From: Nilaparvata lugens | Lineage: Eukaryota; Arthropoda; Insecta; Hemiptera; Delphacidae | Reading direction: 5' to 3' | NCBI RefSeq assembly: GCF_014356525.2 | Contig: NC_052507.1 | Coordinates: forward strand, 49,045,660-49,109,659 | Length of the DNA: 64,000 nt | Shown: one piece after another, positions 10,535-20,900 of the stretch | Layout: every line of letters begins with the position of its first letter | Position numbering within the stretch: the first letter of the stretch is position 1 | Made by a program: the position numbers and the translations under genes | Notes under the pieces: generated by a model | Databases searched by the model: none | What the model saw: only the letters and a program-made list of their open reading frames with translations | Told to the model about the DNA's origin: nothing

Positions 10535-13390
10535 CTAATGACCAAGTTGTAAATTTTTTACAACTGGACTACTCTCAACGACTGCCTCCTGTCAAGGATC
10601 AAGACTTTTTGAACATTTCTAGTTTGTAAGTTTTATTGGAAAAGGTGAACAGTGAGCAATGGTTTCTTCAGCTCACGTATGACACAGACTAACGTTTTTT
10701 TGTCTCTATTTCCTACTTGAAATACGTACTTGGCGCTGTAAGTTTTCAAATAAACTGTGAGATTTTATAGGTGAGTGTTCATTCGGTGACAGTTGCTGTA
10801 TCATGGAGAGTTGCAAGTGATAAGCAGAATAAGGTCAGCATCACGGTGGATAAAAGTGTATGCTAATGCCCAGTTTCCCCGATTCCAGAAGGCTTTATTG
10901 TTACTGATTGTAGGTTACCAGAAGCATGTAACTTGTACCGTGTAGACACAAACTTGATTACCTTACCTAACAACATAGAGAAGAGAATACAACAACTATT
11001 CGTTTGTCTCTGCTTACAGGTTAAATTACGTGTTCACAGCACAATCTAAGCTTCTGGTAGCCTGTCATCACTAATTAGAATGTCTAGTTGAATCGTGAAA
11101 ACTGAGCCCAAGGGTCTTCGTAATGCTAAGTACCGTAGCTGAATGGCGTCACTTTATTAACCAAGGTTTCAAACTAGGCTACTATTAGCAAGTCTATTGA
11201 TATTTTTACGAGAGAGGAAAGATTCGCTGAATAATGTGAAATGAATTCAGAAAAATCTAAAATTCAGTCCTATCATAATCGTGACATCTTCAGTCTTCTT
11301 CTATAAATGTAACATGGGTAAGCATGACCCATCTACTAAGCAAACAGGATTTGTTTCAAAAAAGTGTAAGTCCTGTAATATGGGGATAAGGCAACCACAA
11401 ACTAGATATTTTTATAAATAAATCGATTACGATACTCGAATCACTGTACTAGAGTGAGAGCCCCGCTTCTACTTATAATTTAGGACTTTTATATTATTTC
11501 GTATAACGATTCTGCCCTCAATATATAGCCTAATTATCTATACATTATGAATGAAGATAATTGTGAAAACTTCTGTGACGATCCTAGTGTACTTTGATTT
11601 CAAATTAATGTTTACACAGAGAAAGCTCAATCCAAATGGAAACACTTCAAGGTTTCAACTCAAAATGTATTCCATGTAGCCTGAATTTGGTTCAAATCAC
11701 TGCCTGTTATTATTTGCTTCAACCTGGTACTCTAATAGATGATATCTATAAAAAAGAGCAGCATTGCATTCGAACAGACAACCTATATTAATAAATTATA
11801 ACAAGCAAAAATGCTCAACGGGCTAAAACGTAGTATGTTAACTTATGTAAAAACCCCAATTAGTGAAGATCAAACTTATAACTTAACTCTGCATGAAAGC
11901 TCTAAGAACAAACATGGGCACGGTTCCCTCGGATGCAAAAAGACGACTGCCGAGTTCCTTACCTCCATCACAAACATTTCAGTTGTCAGACTCATGTAGT
12001 GGGAGGCCAGAGGTCAGAACATTGAACACTCGGTCTCTACAATTGAATACCCACTGGAGCTCTGTGATACAGCCAACTGGGTTATAGAATAATTTATTAT
12101 TACCGTATTGAGAAAAACTAAGACATATTGAAGAAATATAAAATTGTTTTTAGTTGTAAGTTACATAATTTATCATGGCTGTGAAAAGATTCATTATAAA
12201 TATTATTATGTGTATAGATTATAATGGTATTACTGAATACGAATTAACATTCCTCTTGTCCTTATAAGGAGATAATTCATTATAGCTTGTAATTTAGTCG
12301 AATACTAGTAATATGGAAACATGTATGATAATATTTTTCAAATGTAACAAAATCTTGTTCAAAGTAGGTTCTTTATAAAATTTTAATAAGCAAAAAGAAA
12401 ATTGCAGGGAATTCTTTGTTTTCCCAATTATCTTATTCAAAATCGTAACAGAATTGAATAGTACAGTACTTATAAATATAAGAACAATTGCCAAAATAGT
12501 TTTTCCCTTAAAATCTCAGTATTTTTGCAAATGGAAACATGGAATCAACAAACCATATTTGCATTTTATTTTCCAATTATTAAGTTCCATTAATCATGAA
12601 CAAATATTTTTAATTGATTCAAGTGAATTAATTATGCTCTTCAACTGATACAGATGGAATAATAAATTTATTAGTTTTTATCTTTTGCAACTTATTACTT
12701 ACATTAGATAGTTGGTAAGAAAATAATAGCTCATGTGTATGATACATGTATTTTCCAAAGCTCTTTTTTCGTTAACAAATACTTCGCTCAAATTGGTAAC
12801 ATTAATTTTTATATATTTTAATGATGAATCAATATAATTGAATTTTTCTTTATTTTTGTTTCAATTTCTTAAACAAAATATACTTGGATGATATGGTATT
12901 GTTTTAACATGAATCATGAAGAGGCTCTCTGAAAATTTTCTATGTTGATAAAATAGACTGTGAAAAAAGCTTTTTCATGTTTTTAAAGTTTTCTTATCTA
13001 TTCAACGATAATACATTTCCATCAATATACTACTGTACTATGTAATTGAATTTGATGATTGCCTTCATTTTTATACAAAGTTTTATCTAAATAAGGTGAT
13101 GAGAGTTATCGTAGATTGAGCTACACATGACTGTTGGAACCAACTATACAGTAACTATATAACCTAATGGTTATACAGAACCAACAAAAAAGGTCTAGAA
13201 GAACTTATAGAACTTACTTGGTTGGAATCATGTGTTGAGCAGGGTTAATGAAAATGGATAAAGTAAAATATAACTTGAGTTTAAAAATTGTGTATAGTAA
13301 ACATTATTGTAAAAAAATCAAATGAAATGTGTAAATACTGTATGATAATATTACTGTGAATATTGTAATAAAACGTCAATGTTTATTATA
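10535..13390 (+). other. 3' UTR and downstream region of the Sidestep-like gene
   Basis: No convincing coding sequence. AATAAA occurs at about 10750 and again at 13367-13372. A long 3' UTR to about 13390 would be normal for an insect neuronal receptor, but the true end cannot be set from sequence alone. Short frames at 11811-12087 and 12294-12648 lack protein character. Confidence 0.45.
13330..13372 (+). promoter_or_regulatory. Pumilio-type site next to a poly(A) signal
   Basis: TGTAAATA at 13330-13337 matches the Pumilio consensus TGTANATA, and AATAAA follows at 13367-13372. Together they could mark the distal 3' end of the Sidestep-like transcript. Such motifs arise easily by chance in AT-rich DNA. 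Confidence 0.3.
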
Positions 13391-13702
13391 AGTTTATAAA
13401 TATAAAAGCTATTGAATTTAAAATGAGTTTAATTTCTACTCCTCTCCACTTTTCCATTCTTTGTAGATGAATCAATGAGATGATATGATTTTTTTCTCCA
13501 TTCTTAAAAACCCTGGGCTACAAGTAGCCTTCTACAATAATTACTTTTTCATTTTCCATTAAGAAATGTTTCAATACTTAAGAGCCATAAACACAAACTG
13601 AACATTTTTTTTTTTGGATACAAGAACGTATTTAACATGTGTCAAACTAAATTTTTTTGTTCATTCATTTTGAGTTCCTTTTGTAATAAGGTAGTGCATA
13701 GA

Positions 13703-13835
13703 CCCGGTTCCACAAAAGCCGGTTGAATTTTAACCAAGATTAATTTGACGAGCACCAATCATAGAAGGCGTTTTTGAAAAGACGGCTTCTCTGATTGGTT
13801 CTCGTGGAATTAATCACAATTAAAATTTAACCGGC
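13703..13835. mobile_element. MITE with CCGGTT ends, copy 1
   Basis: Terminal inverted repeats include GCCGGTTGAATTTTAA and TTAAAATTTAACCGGC. The interior carries CTCTGATTGGTTCTCGTGGAAT, which recurs in the element at 51034-51175, so this is a small non-autonomous family. Confidence 0.7.
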
Positions 13836-14006
13836 ACCTACTGTTTTATTCTCTAAAAAGACGTAACTTATGTTGATTCCTGCACTTTTCAATTCTCAAA
13901 TCATATGATTTTTGTTTATTGCTTTATTATGGATTCTCAATTCATAGCTTAGTTCAATAATTAATTTCAATCCAACCGTTAATTTTACACATTTAAAAGG
14001 TGTGAT

Positions 14007-14221
14007 ATGATAAAATATTCCTACTCGTCCATTCTGTTCATTCTCCTATTATTTATAAATTTTTCTAGCCAAATTCTATCAAATGAAGAGGTTAAATCGT
14101 CAAGAAGGGACATCCAAGGTAGAATTGAGATCAGAGCTATAATGGTCAACTGTCATCCTGAATTAATTACAAAAGCATCAAGAAAGCCTTACAATGAAAA
14201 AGAAAGCATGTCCAGTGATGA
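14007..14221 (+). CDS. HAP2: Candidate first exon of HAP2 (signal peptide)
   Basis: This ATG frame encodes a clear signal peptide (Lys at residue 3, hydrophobic core SSILFILLLFINF, then SSQILSNEE), followed by RIEIRAIMVNCHPE. HAP2 proteins begin with a signal peptide and soon after have a short beta strand ending in a Cys, so this fits in position and character. The donor is uncertain: GATGA|GTGAAG at 14222 leaves phase 2 while exon 2 starts in phase 0. At least one small exon must therefore lie between 14222 and 17825, or the donor is elsewhere. It could instead be an unrelated secreted-peptide ORF. Confidence 0.45.
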
Positions 14222-14634
14222 GTGAAGGTCTTGTTAAGTTTACTTTATAAACTTTTACAATAATTGAGTTAAGTACCTAATATTTTTAGATATTCAAATT
14301 AGGTACCGTACACGGGGTAGGCGAATAGCCTACTATTGTAACTTCTTTGGGGGTAGGCTACTGTATCAGAAACAGCAGGTAGGTACCGGTAAGTTACCTA
14401 ATGTCAATAAATTATAGCCTAGTTACTATAACTATTACAAAAAAATAGAAGCATTAATTTCCTAGATTTAAAGTTTTAAACTTTAGAAAAATAATAATCT
14501 AGTGAATAATTCTAGCTAAAAAATAATATAACCTCAAAATTGGTAGGCTACCATAAACTTTAGGCCTACTTAACAATAAATCATATTCACAAATAATATT
14601 AAAACTGTTCAAATGCCCCACTGATACCTATATT

Positions 14635-14745
14635 CATTAATTTTTAATTGAGGTAGAAATAAAAATATATTACTAAAGGTGCAATATTCCTTAGCGGCGT
14701 CTTATTGAGACGCGCATCTAGCGACGCGTAGTTAGAGCCGCCGCG
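14635..14745. repeat. Interspersed repeat, copy 1 (partner at 60965-61078)
   Basis: Sequence from ATTAATTTTTAATTGAGGTAG through GGTGCAATATT and GGCGTCTTATTGAGACGCGC to GACGCGTAGTTAG recurs near 61,000 with scattered changes. It contains a short GC-rich hairpin (GCGTCTTATTGAGACGC). Type unknown. Confidence 0.75.
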
Positions 14746-15194
14746 GCTAGAACACATATTCTATAAATTCATAAAATTCAATTATTCATTAGATCTGAAT
14801 CATAAAAGCCATTGCCACTACATTCGATTGCAAGCCGTGCACCCATGTGAGGCCCGGGTCCACCGCCTCCATCTAAGTCACCTCATAAATGGACCGGGGA
14901 GGGGGTGGTGTAGCGATGGGGATTCTTTGATTCCAGGCTATGTATACACTATGTACATACCAACAACCTGCAAAAATTCAACTTTCCTCTAATTTGTTGC
15001 GCAGATCCCTGTTTTTTGTCTTCATTGACTGGGCCAATAGAATAGCATAGGATTACATTATACTACTCTGACTTTTGTTTTAGGTACTGTAGAATTGCTG
15101 ATTGCAGACTGAGAAATCTATCTATGCTAGTAGTTCTGTGAACAGTAGACCTCACGCAGAATTCTCATCCACAAGTAACTGATTGAAACTATAG

Positions 15195-15562
15195 ACCTTA
15201 TGGAAATACAGCAATTGTCAGCTAAAAAATAAGAAGACTTGTCAGCTGATTTATGATGAATAATATTCTATAGGTAGTCTGATTTTCACTCTAATATTGG
15301 CTTATGAAGGAGGCTTCTTGTTCCTTTTATATTATCCTTGAAATGCAAAATTTCCGAAAACCTTGTATACACTATGTAAACCTTGTATACTTTCGGAAAT
15401 TTTGCATTTCAAGGATAATATAAAAGGAACAAGGAGCCTCCTTCATACGCCAATATTAGAGTGAAAATCAGACTATAGAATATATTATTCATCATAAATC
15501 AGCTGACAAGTGATTACACAGATGTGTGGAGAAGCCAGTCTATTCCTGTATTTCCATAAGGT
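15195..15562. mobile_element. Fold-back element, about 370 bp
   Basis: Two arms of roughly 165-185 bp are near-perfect inverted copies around a short loop containing a repeated CCTTGTATAC. The outer ends are ACCTTATGGAAATACAG and CTGTATTTCCATAAGGT. The right arm has a small insertion. No coding capacity; it could form a long hairpin in RNA. Confidence 0.85.
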
Positions 15563-16018
15563 ATTGTGCGACGCGCAATTAAAAAAGGAACATACCTGTC
15601 AAATTTCATGAAAATCTATTACCGCGTTTCGCCGTAAATGCGCAACATATAAACATTTAAACATTAAGAGAAATGCCAAATCGTCGACTTGAATCTTAGA
15701 CCTCACTTCGCTCGGTCAAAATCGAGCCTCAATTTTACATTCAATAACATTTTTATGTGTGCAACGAATTTGATGATTTTTTTTAGTTGTGTTCGTTATG
15801 TTCAGGACCAGGTTTATGGCCTATTAAATTTATAATCCGACTTCAGGACTCTTTCCTACGATCCTTCAAAGTTCACATGTAATCCTTATGGGAGAAGATT
15901 TGTGAGCTGGCCACACAGAGAAATACAAATCAGCTGTTATAATCATTGCGTCATCCAACAGCCGTCGGTAGATCTGTTTTTCAATTTTCTTTCCACTGAT
16001 TCACAAAATTTTTATTCT

Positions 16019-16189
16019 TAAAGATGCGTACAGATATACGCGCCGCGAAGATTCGCAATTCACTTTTAATCAGCCGATGCCAAGCTTTTTATATCTGTAT
16101 CTTAACGTTTCTGTAAAAATACAGATATAGTCAGCTGATTAAAATTGAATTGCTCATGTTCGCGGCGCGTATATCTGTACGCACCTTTA
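16019..16189. mobile_element. MITE with GC-rich ends
   Basis: Terminal inverted repeats of about 30 bp: AAAGATGCGTACAGATATAC with CGCGCCGCGAA on the left, and the matching complement on the right with a mismatch or two. The interior also has inverted copies of AATCAGC and of ACAGATAT. About 170 bp in all. Confidence 0.8.
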
Positions 16190-16457
16190 TAATGCCGCGG
16201 TACGAACGACGTCCAAACTTGGGTCGTAGAACTCAAAATGCTGTAAATTTAGATTATTCACGGGAAAATGGGAAAATCAGCAGCAAGGATATATAACATT
16301 CAATTCCCAGCAAGCTGCATTCAACTATAACTAAAAATACAAACTGCTGCACAACTAACTAAGCACATAGGAAGTCCATATTGAGATATAAATGTGAATA
16401 CTGATTTTTGGATAAATTTCATAAAAATATAGAGTATCAGATTAAGCTAAGGTTAAG

Positions 16458-16710
16458 CACACCTGAGGAGGCGCGGCTTGGTGATACAAAGTGTTGATCT
16501 TAATGGAGATTGTCTTATCACACCGTTCCACGCCATGCCCGATTGTGTGTGTGTGTGTGTGTGTGTGTGAGCTCTTCCATTCAAACCATTAAGCAAGAAG
16601 CACCTGGATGCAAAATGCCGCATCGCGCCTCCTCAGATGTGCATCCCGCTAAAATTTGTCATGAGATGCATTAAGTATTTGGTGGTACGAAGTTCGTCGG
16701 GCCAGCTAGT
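16458..16710. mobile_element. Repeat-derived segment with inverted pair and GT microsatellite
   Basis: CACACCTGAGGAGGCGCG at about 16458 is inverted at about 16624 (CGCGCCTCCTCAGATGTG). The segment ends with CGAAGTTCGTCGGGCCAGCT, a kind of terminus widespread in insect repeats. The upstream stretch at 15590-15720 (CTGTCAAATTTCATGAAAAT) also looks repeat-derived. Class unclear. Confidence 0.45.
16541..16569. repeat. (GT)n microsatellite
   Basis: About 14 uninterrupted GT units inside the repeat-derived segment. Confidence 0.9.
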
Positions 16711-16966
16711 ACATAATAAATGTTACGAGTGCCATTCGGCCAGATGACTTTGATGCTATTGTGTTGTAAAAGAGTAATGATACATTTCTGATCTCTATAA
16801 TAATTGCATAATTATTATTAGAAAGCAATAAAACGTATGTTAACCCAGTAGTAACTAAAATAGCTTTTTAACAAACTATAAATATATCCTATTCATCAAT
16901 GAATATGAATTATTTTGAATCGATATTGAGTAAATAAAATTGACTTTATTCAGATATTGGTAATCC

Positions 16967-17042
16967 CGGGATTTACAGTAATTGATCCCGGGATATGTAG
17001 GTATCAAACTTAGTCCGGAATTCAGGATCCCGGGATTCATCG
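16967..17042. repeat. Cluster of CCCGGG palindromes
   Basis: The 10-12 base palindrome ATCCCGGGAT (one with flanking A/T) occurs three times within about 75 bases, which is striking in AT-rich DNA. Function unknown; it may be a degenerate inverted-repeat element. Confidence 0.6.
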
Positions 17043-17600
17043 CTAGTCTTGTTGCTCACTATGTAGGTTAGAATACAATTTTGGCTCATTTTTGTGTCGC
17101 ATGGATTATACATCGGCAAACTAGGTCTTTATAATAATGTTACAATAATATTATTGTCTCCTTGGTCATATATGTCATAAGCACTTAAGTCCAAAACTGC
17201 AGTTTTGAGAAAATGGTGTCCAAAGTTTTCTTGTATGTTCAAACATAATTTTCAAGAATATTTTTGATCATATCACAATGAAACTTACAAAGTAGGATCA
17301 AAATACACTTATTCATGATTCGATTATTCCAAAGTAATGAAAAAATAAAAAAACTACTGATTTAATTATGACTTGAGTTGTTTGGTTCATGAAAAACGAT
17401 GACATAAGTGGACTTAAGTCATTATTCTACCAAATGATACTTTACACCATCCAAACAGCAAGCTATTCACATTTTCAAACTAATTACAGTGTTTTTACCC
17501 AAACATAGATTCCCAAAAATCCTCTGCAATACCTGACTTAAGATGTTATAATGGTCTTAATAACGGAAGTAGGAATAAAGTGGTAACAACACTGTTACCA

Positions 17601-17685
17601 GTCAACACTGTTATTTCATTGTGATCAGCACAATTCTTATTTTGATTGATCAATTCTTATTCAATTACCAGAACTTATTTGATAG
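17601..17685. repeat. Direct repeat upstream of HAP2 exon 2
   Basis: The stretch TCAACACTGTTATTTCATTG through CCAGAACTTATTTGATAG recurs at 18112-18185 in the same orientation with a small internal indel. The pair flanks exon 2. Confidence 0.85.
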
Positions 17686-17825
17686 TGGTTTTACCAAAGT
17701 GTAGATCTCGAAATTCTACATCCGGATGTGAAATTATCTCATTTTTAAGTGCTTCTGTCAAATAATGACCAATGTCTATCAGTTTTCCTTACTCAAATGT
17801 ATTTCATATTTTTCTTTCTGTTCAG

Positions 17826-17966
17826 ACAGTTACTGAAGAGCAGTTCATTGTTGTTGATCATGTCTATGATCCTGTATTCAAAAAGCGGTCACGCCTGCTC
17901 AATCCTTTTGTTTTCAAGATCAAGCAAAACCAAGTACTGCAATTGTATGGATTGCAATTTCAAAAC
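17826..17966 (+). CDS. HAP2: HAP2 exon 2 (domain I strands)
   Basis: Acceptor TTCTGTTCAG and donor CAAAAC|GTAAGA, phase 0 on both sides, 47 codons. It encodes TVTEEQFIVVDHVYDP and then RLLNPFVFKIKQNQVLQLYG. The Arg-Leu-Leu-Asn-Pro block followed by alternating hydrophobic strands matches the N-terminal HAP2 region in animals. There is no Cys in this exon, whereas family members have several before this point, so a Cys-bearing exon upstream is still missing. Confidence 0.8.
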
Positions 17967-20900
17967 GTAAGATTGATTACAGTATACTTTTATTATATTA
18001 TTCATTTATTAGGTTGAAACATCACAATATTGGAATGAAAAACCTTTTCATGACAGTTCAAATTGCAACTCACCTCCAAGTTTCTTAAAACTTTTATTTC
18101 ATGGAATTCAATCAACACTGTTATTTCATTGTGATCAGCACTCAAATCAATTCTTATTCAATTACCAGAACTTATTTGATAGCAGTTGGCTCTCATAGAC
18201 TGAAGAGAATTTTTAGTATATTTGAATTTAAAATACAGGTACTGAATAATTGAACGTTATTTTGCTTATGGATTAATTTCAAATTTGGTCTAGTCCCTAC
18301 TTAGTATTTATGATATAATTGATAATTGTTATGTTATGCCGCATATGATGTGATTGTTATGTCGCATATTAGCTACAAACATATACAATTTACTTCTTAT
18401 TAGCATTGAAATGTGATCAAATATTTTTATAACATTTCATACCTACCTCATTTCAAATCAACAAAATCAGCAAGTAAATAATTCCTTGAAATTGGCGGAA
18501 AACTATTTCTTTCGCGCCAAGTGGCTATTGATGGAACTATTATTCAATACAGAGCGCATGCTGTAACGTGGGTGGTTGTGTTTCCCCAGTGTCAAGTGCC
18601 CGAAATTGGCCAATAGTGAATGGTCTGCTTCAAGCACTCATCACACATCAGCATCCTCCGCACAGCATTACCAATTCTCACTAGTCTGCTATGGAGCTTT
18701 ACCCTAATCAAATAATAGGCCTATATTAGTTTATGAAAATGAAAAAAAATCTTGATCACAGTCAATCGTAAATGCTATTTCAACTATCGAGTTCTTATTC
18801 TCAAACAATCAAATTTTATTTTGCCACAACAAAAATAATACAACAAAAATATTAATCCTCAAATCCTAAATATTAATATAATACAAAGTTGAGAAAAAAC
18901 ATATTCATCAATATTTAAATATACACGAAAAACAACTTTGTCAAAGCAAAATAACATGTGTGGCGCTGCCTGCAAAACCGAAGTTTCAGTGCTGGCAGCG
19001 AGTATCGATATTAATTTTCAATATAAAAAAATTTCAATGAAGAAATGAATAGATGGAACAAGAATTAATATACATGGAAGGAAATATAAACAAACATAGT
19101 ATGAATAAAAAGGAAAAGTAAATTCAAAAGTGTAATTTGAAGCACTAAAATATAAAGTAGCCTATTATTACTGAATGATGAATTCCATTATGTGGCTTAG
19201 AAGATAAATATCACAATATCATTATATATGTGGTTAGAAAAATAAATTGAAAAATCACAGAGTAGAAGACAGAGAATGAATCTGAGAAAATATATTTGAG
19301 GTTTGGAAGAAAAATAAAAAGGTAACTGCAATAAAAGAAATATAGGATGATTAAGTGAAGGTGGCATTTACTAGTGCATTATGTGTGAATGAATTGCGAA
19401 ATATTCACTGACTTTATCCATTCTGCTATCTTTTTAATAATAGTTTTTGCTATTAAGTTATCTGGTATGAGGTTGATCAGTCTGTTACTTATGTAAGGCA
19501 ATTGTCTCCGGCATACAGTCATGTCTGTTCTATTGATTTGGAAATTACCCTGCATACGGAAATCGTAAGTTCTAATTTGTGGTGTAAATTGATTTATATT
19601 TTTAATTATATATAAAATTATATTCATTACAAATAAATGTCTAACTGTTAATACTGGAAATTCAATGAAAAGGAGATATGTAGGGTATCGTCTAGGTCGG
19701 CCAAGTGCTGCTTTTATTTTATTATGTGCTTTTGAATAAGATGGATTTTATTGAAATGTGTTTCTAATGCTCCACTCCATACCCTAATACCATATTGCAA
19801 AACCGACTGGGCATAAGCGTAGTATATCAACAATAGGATATCTAGATCACCCAGCCCGTTTAATCTATAGTTAAGTGATTGGACGACACGACTGAGTTTT
19901 TAAAAATTGAAACTTTATTAACACTACAACTACAGAAAATACCGAATTAAAGAATTTCGGGAGTCGAGTGCTCTCGTCAAGAGTTTGAGTAGAACTAAAT
20001 GAAAATAGTTAATTGAGACATGAAGAAGACAATGCATAGTCAGCTATATTCTATAACAATGGGGTTGTATTACTACTACTATAGATATTTAACTCCTCCA
20101 CCCCTAGACTGAAGCTGTCCTCAGCGATCAGAATTTTGGGTTTGGAGGCAAGGCCCAAGAACAAATGTTGGGGCTTGCAAAGTTGCTTTTACATTTACAT
20201 TTTTTACAATTATTTTGTAAAGAAGATACATATTTGATAAAGTTATATAATTTGAATACAATAAATATACCAAGAATAACAATAAAACATATAATAAAAA
20301 TCCAAATATAATAAGTATCGTCTTTTGCAATGCTAAGTTCTTCTATTGCTAGTAGTGGTTCAATCTTAATATTTTCTTCATGTATAATATCAAATGAAAA
20401 GTTTGTTTTCAATTTACGAAATGGAACTTCGGATGGGATTGATACATCACTTTCCCATTATTCATGTATTTTAGGATGTTCGAATAACTGTTCTGACTTA
20501 TTAAGATACAATAATTGAGTTGATTTTGGATATAATGTAGTGTTCTTTTTGTCTGATAAAATAATAGCTCTGTCAATTTTGTACAGTAGATATTGATTGA
20601 TAATTGGAATAAATTTTACATAAGAAGCAGATTCATTAATTACTAATTGATTACAGTGTTCTAATTTCTTATCTTCTAACACTCCACTTATACACTTATT
20701 TTTTATCACTGTCACATTTCTGCAGTAGTAGTTGTCACACAAAAATTCACATTTACCAGATAAAATTAAATTTCGTCATATCACAGGATAAGGGAAGGAT
20801 ATCCATGAATGGTGGTAACTTTAGTATTACGATAAACAGGATAGGATAATAAGAAGAAGGTTTCATAAGTAGGTGATTTTAAAGGGAATTCAATGAAGTA

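Noticed and set aside
10246..10629. Other-frame ORFs over the last Sidestep-like exon
   Set aside because: The phase-0 frame with the Pro-rich tract and RESTV end fits the upstream exon; the others are shadows kept open by GC-rich DNA.
20330..20518. Plus-strand frame across the retroviral env region
   Set aside because: Antisense shadow of the minus-strand env fragments.
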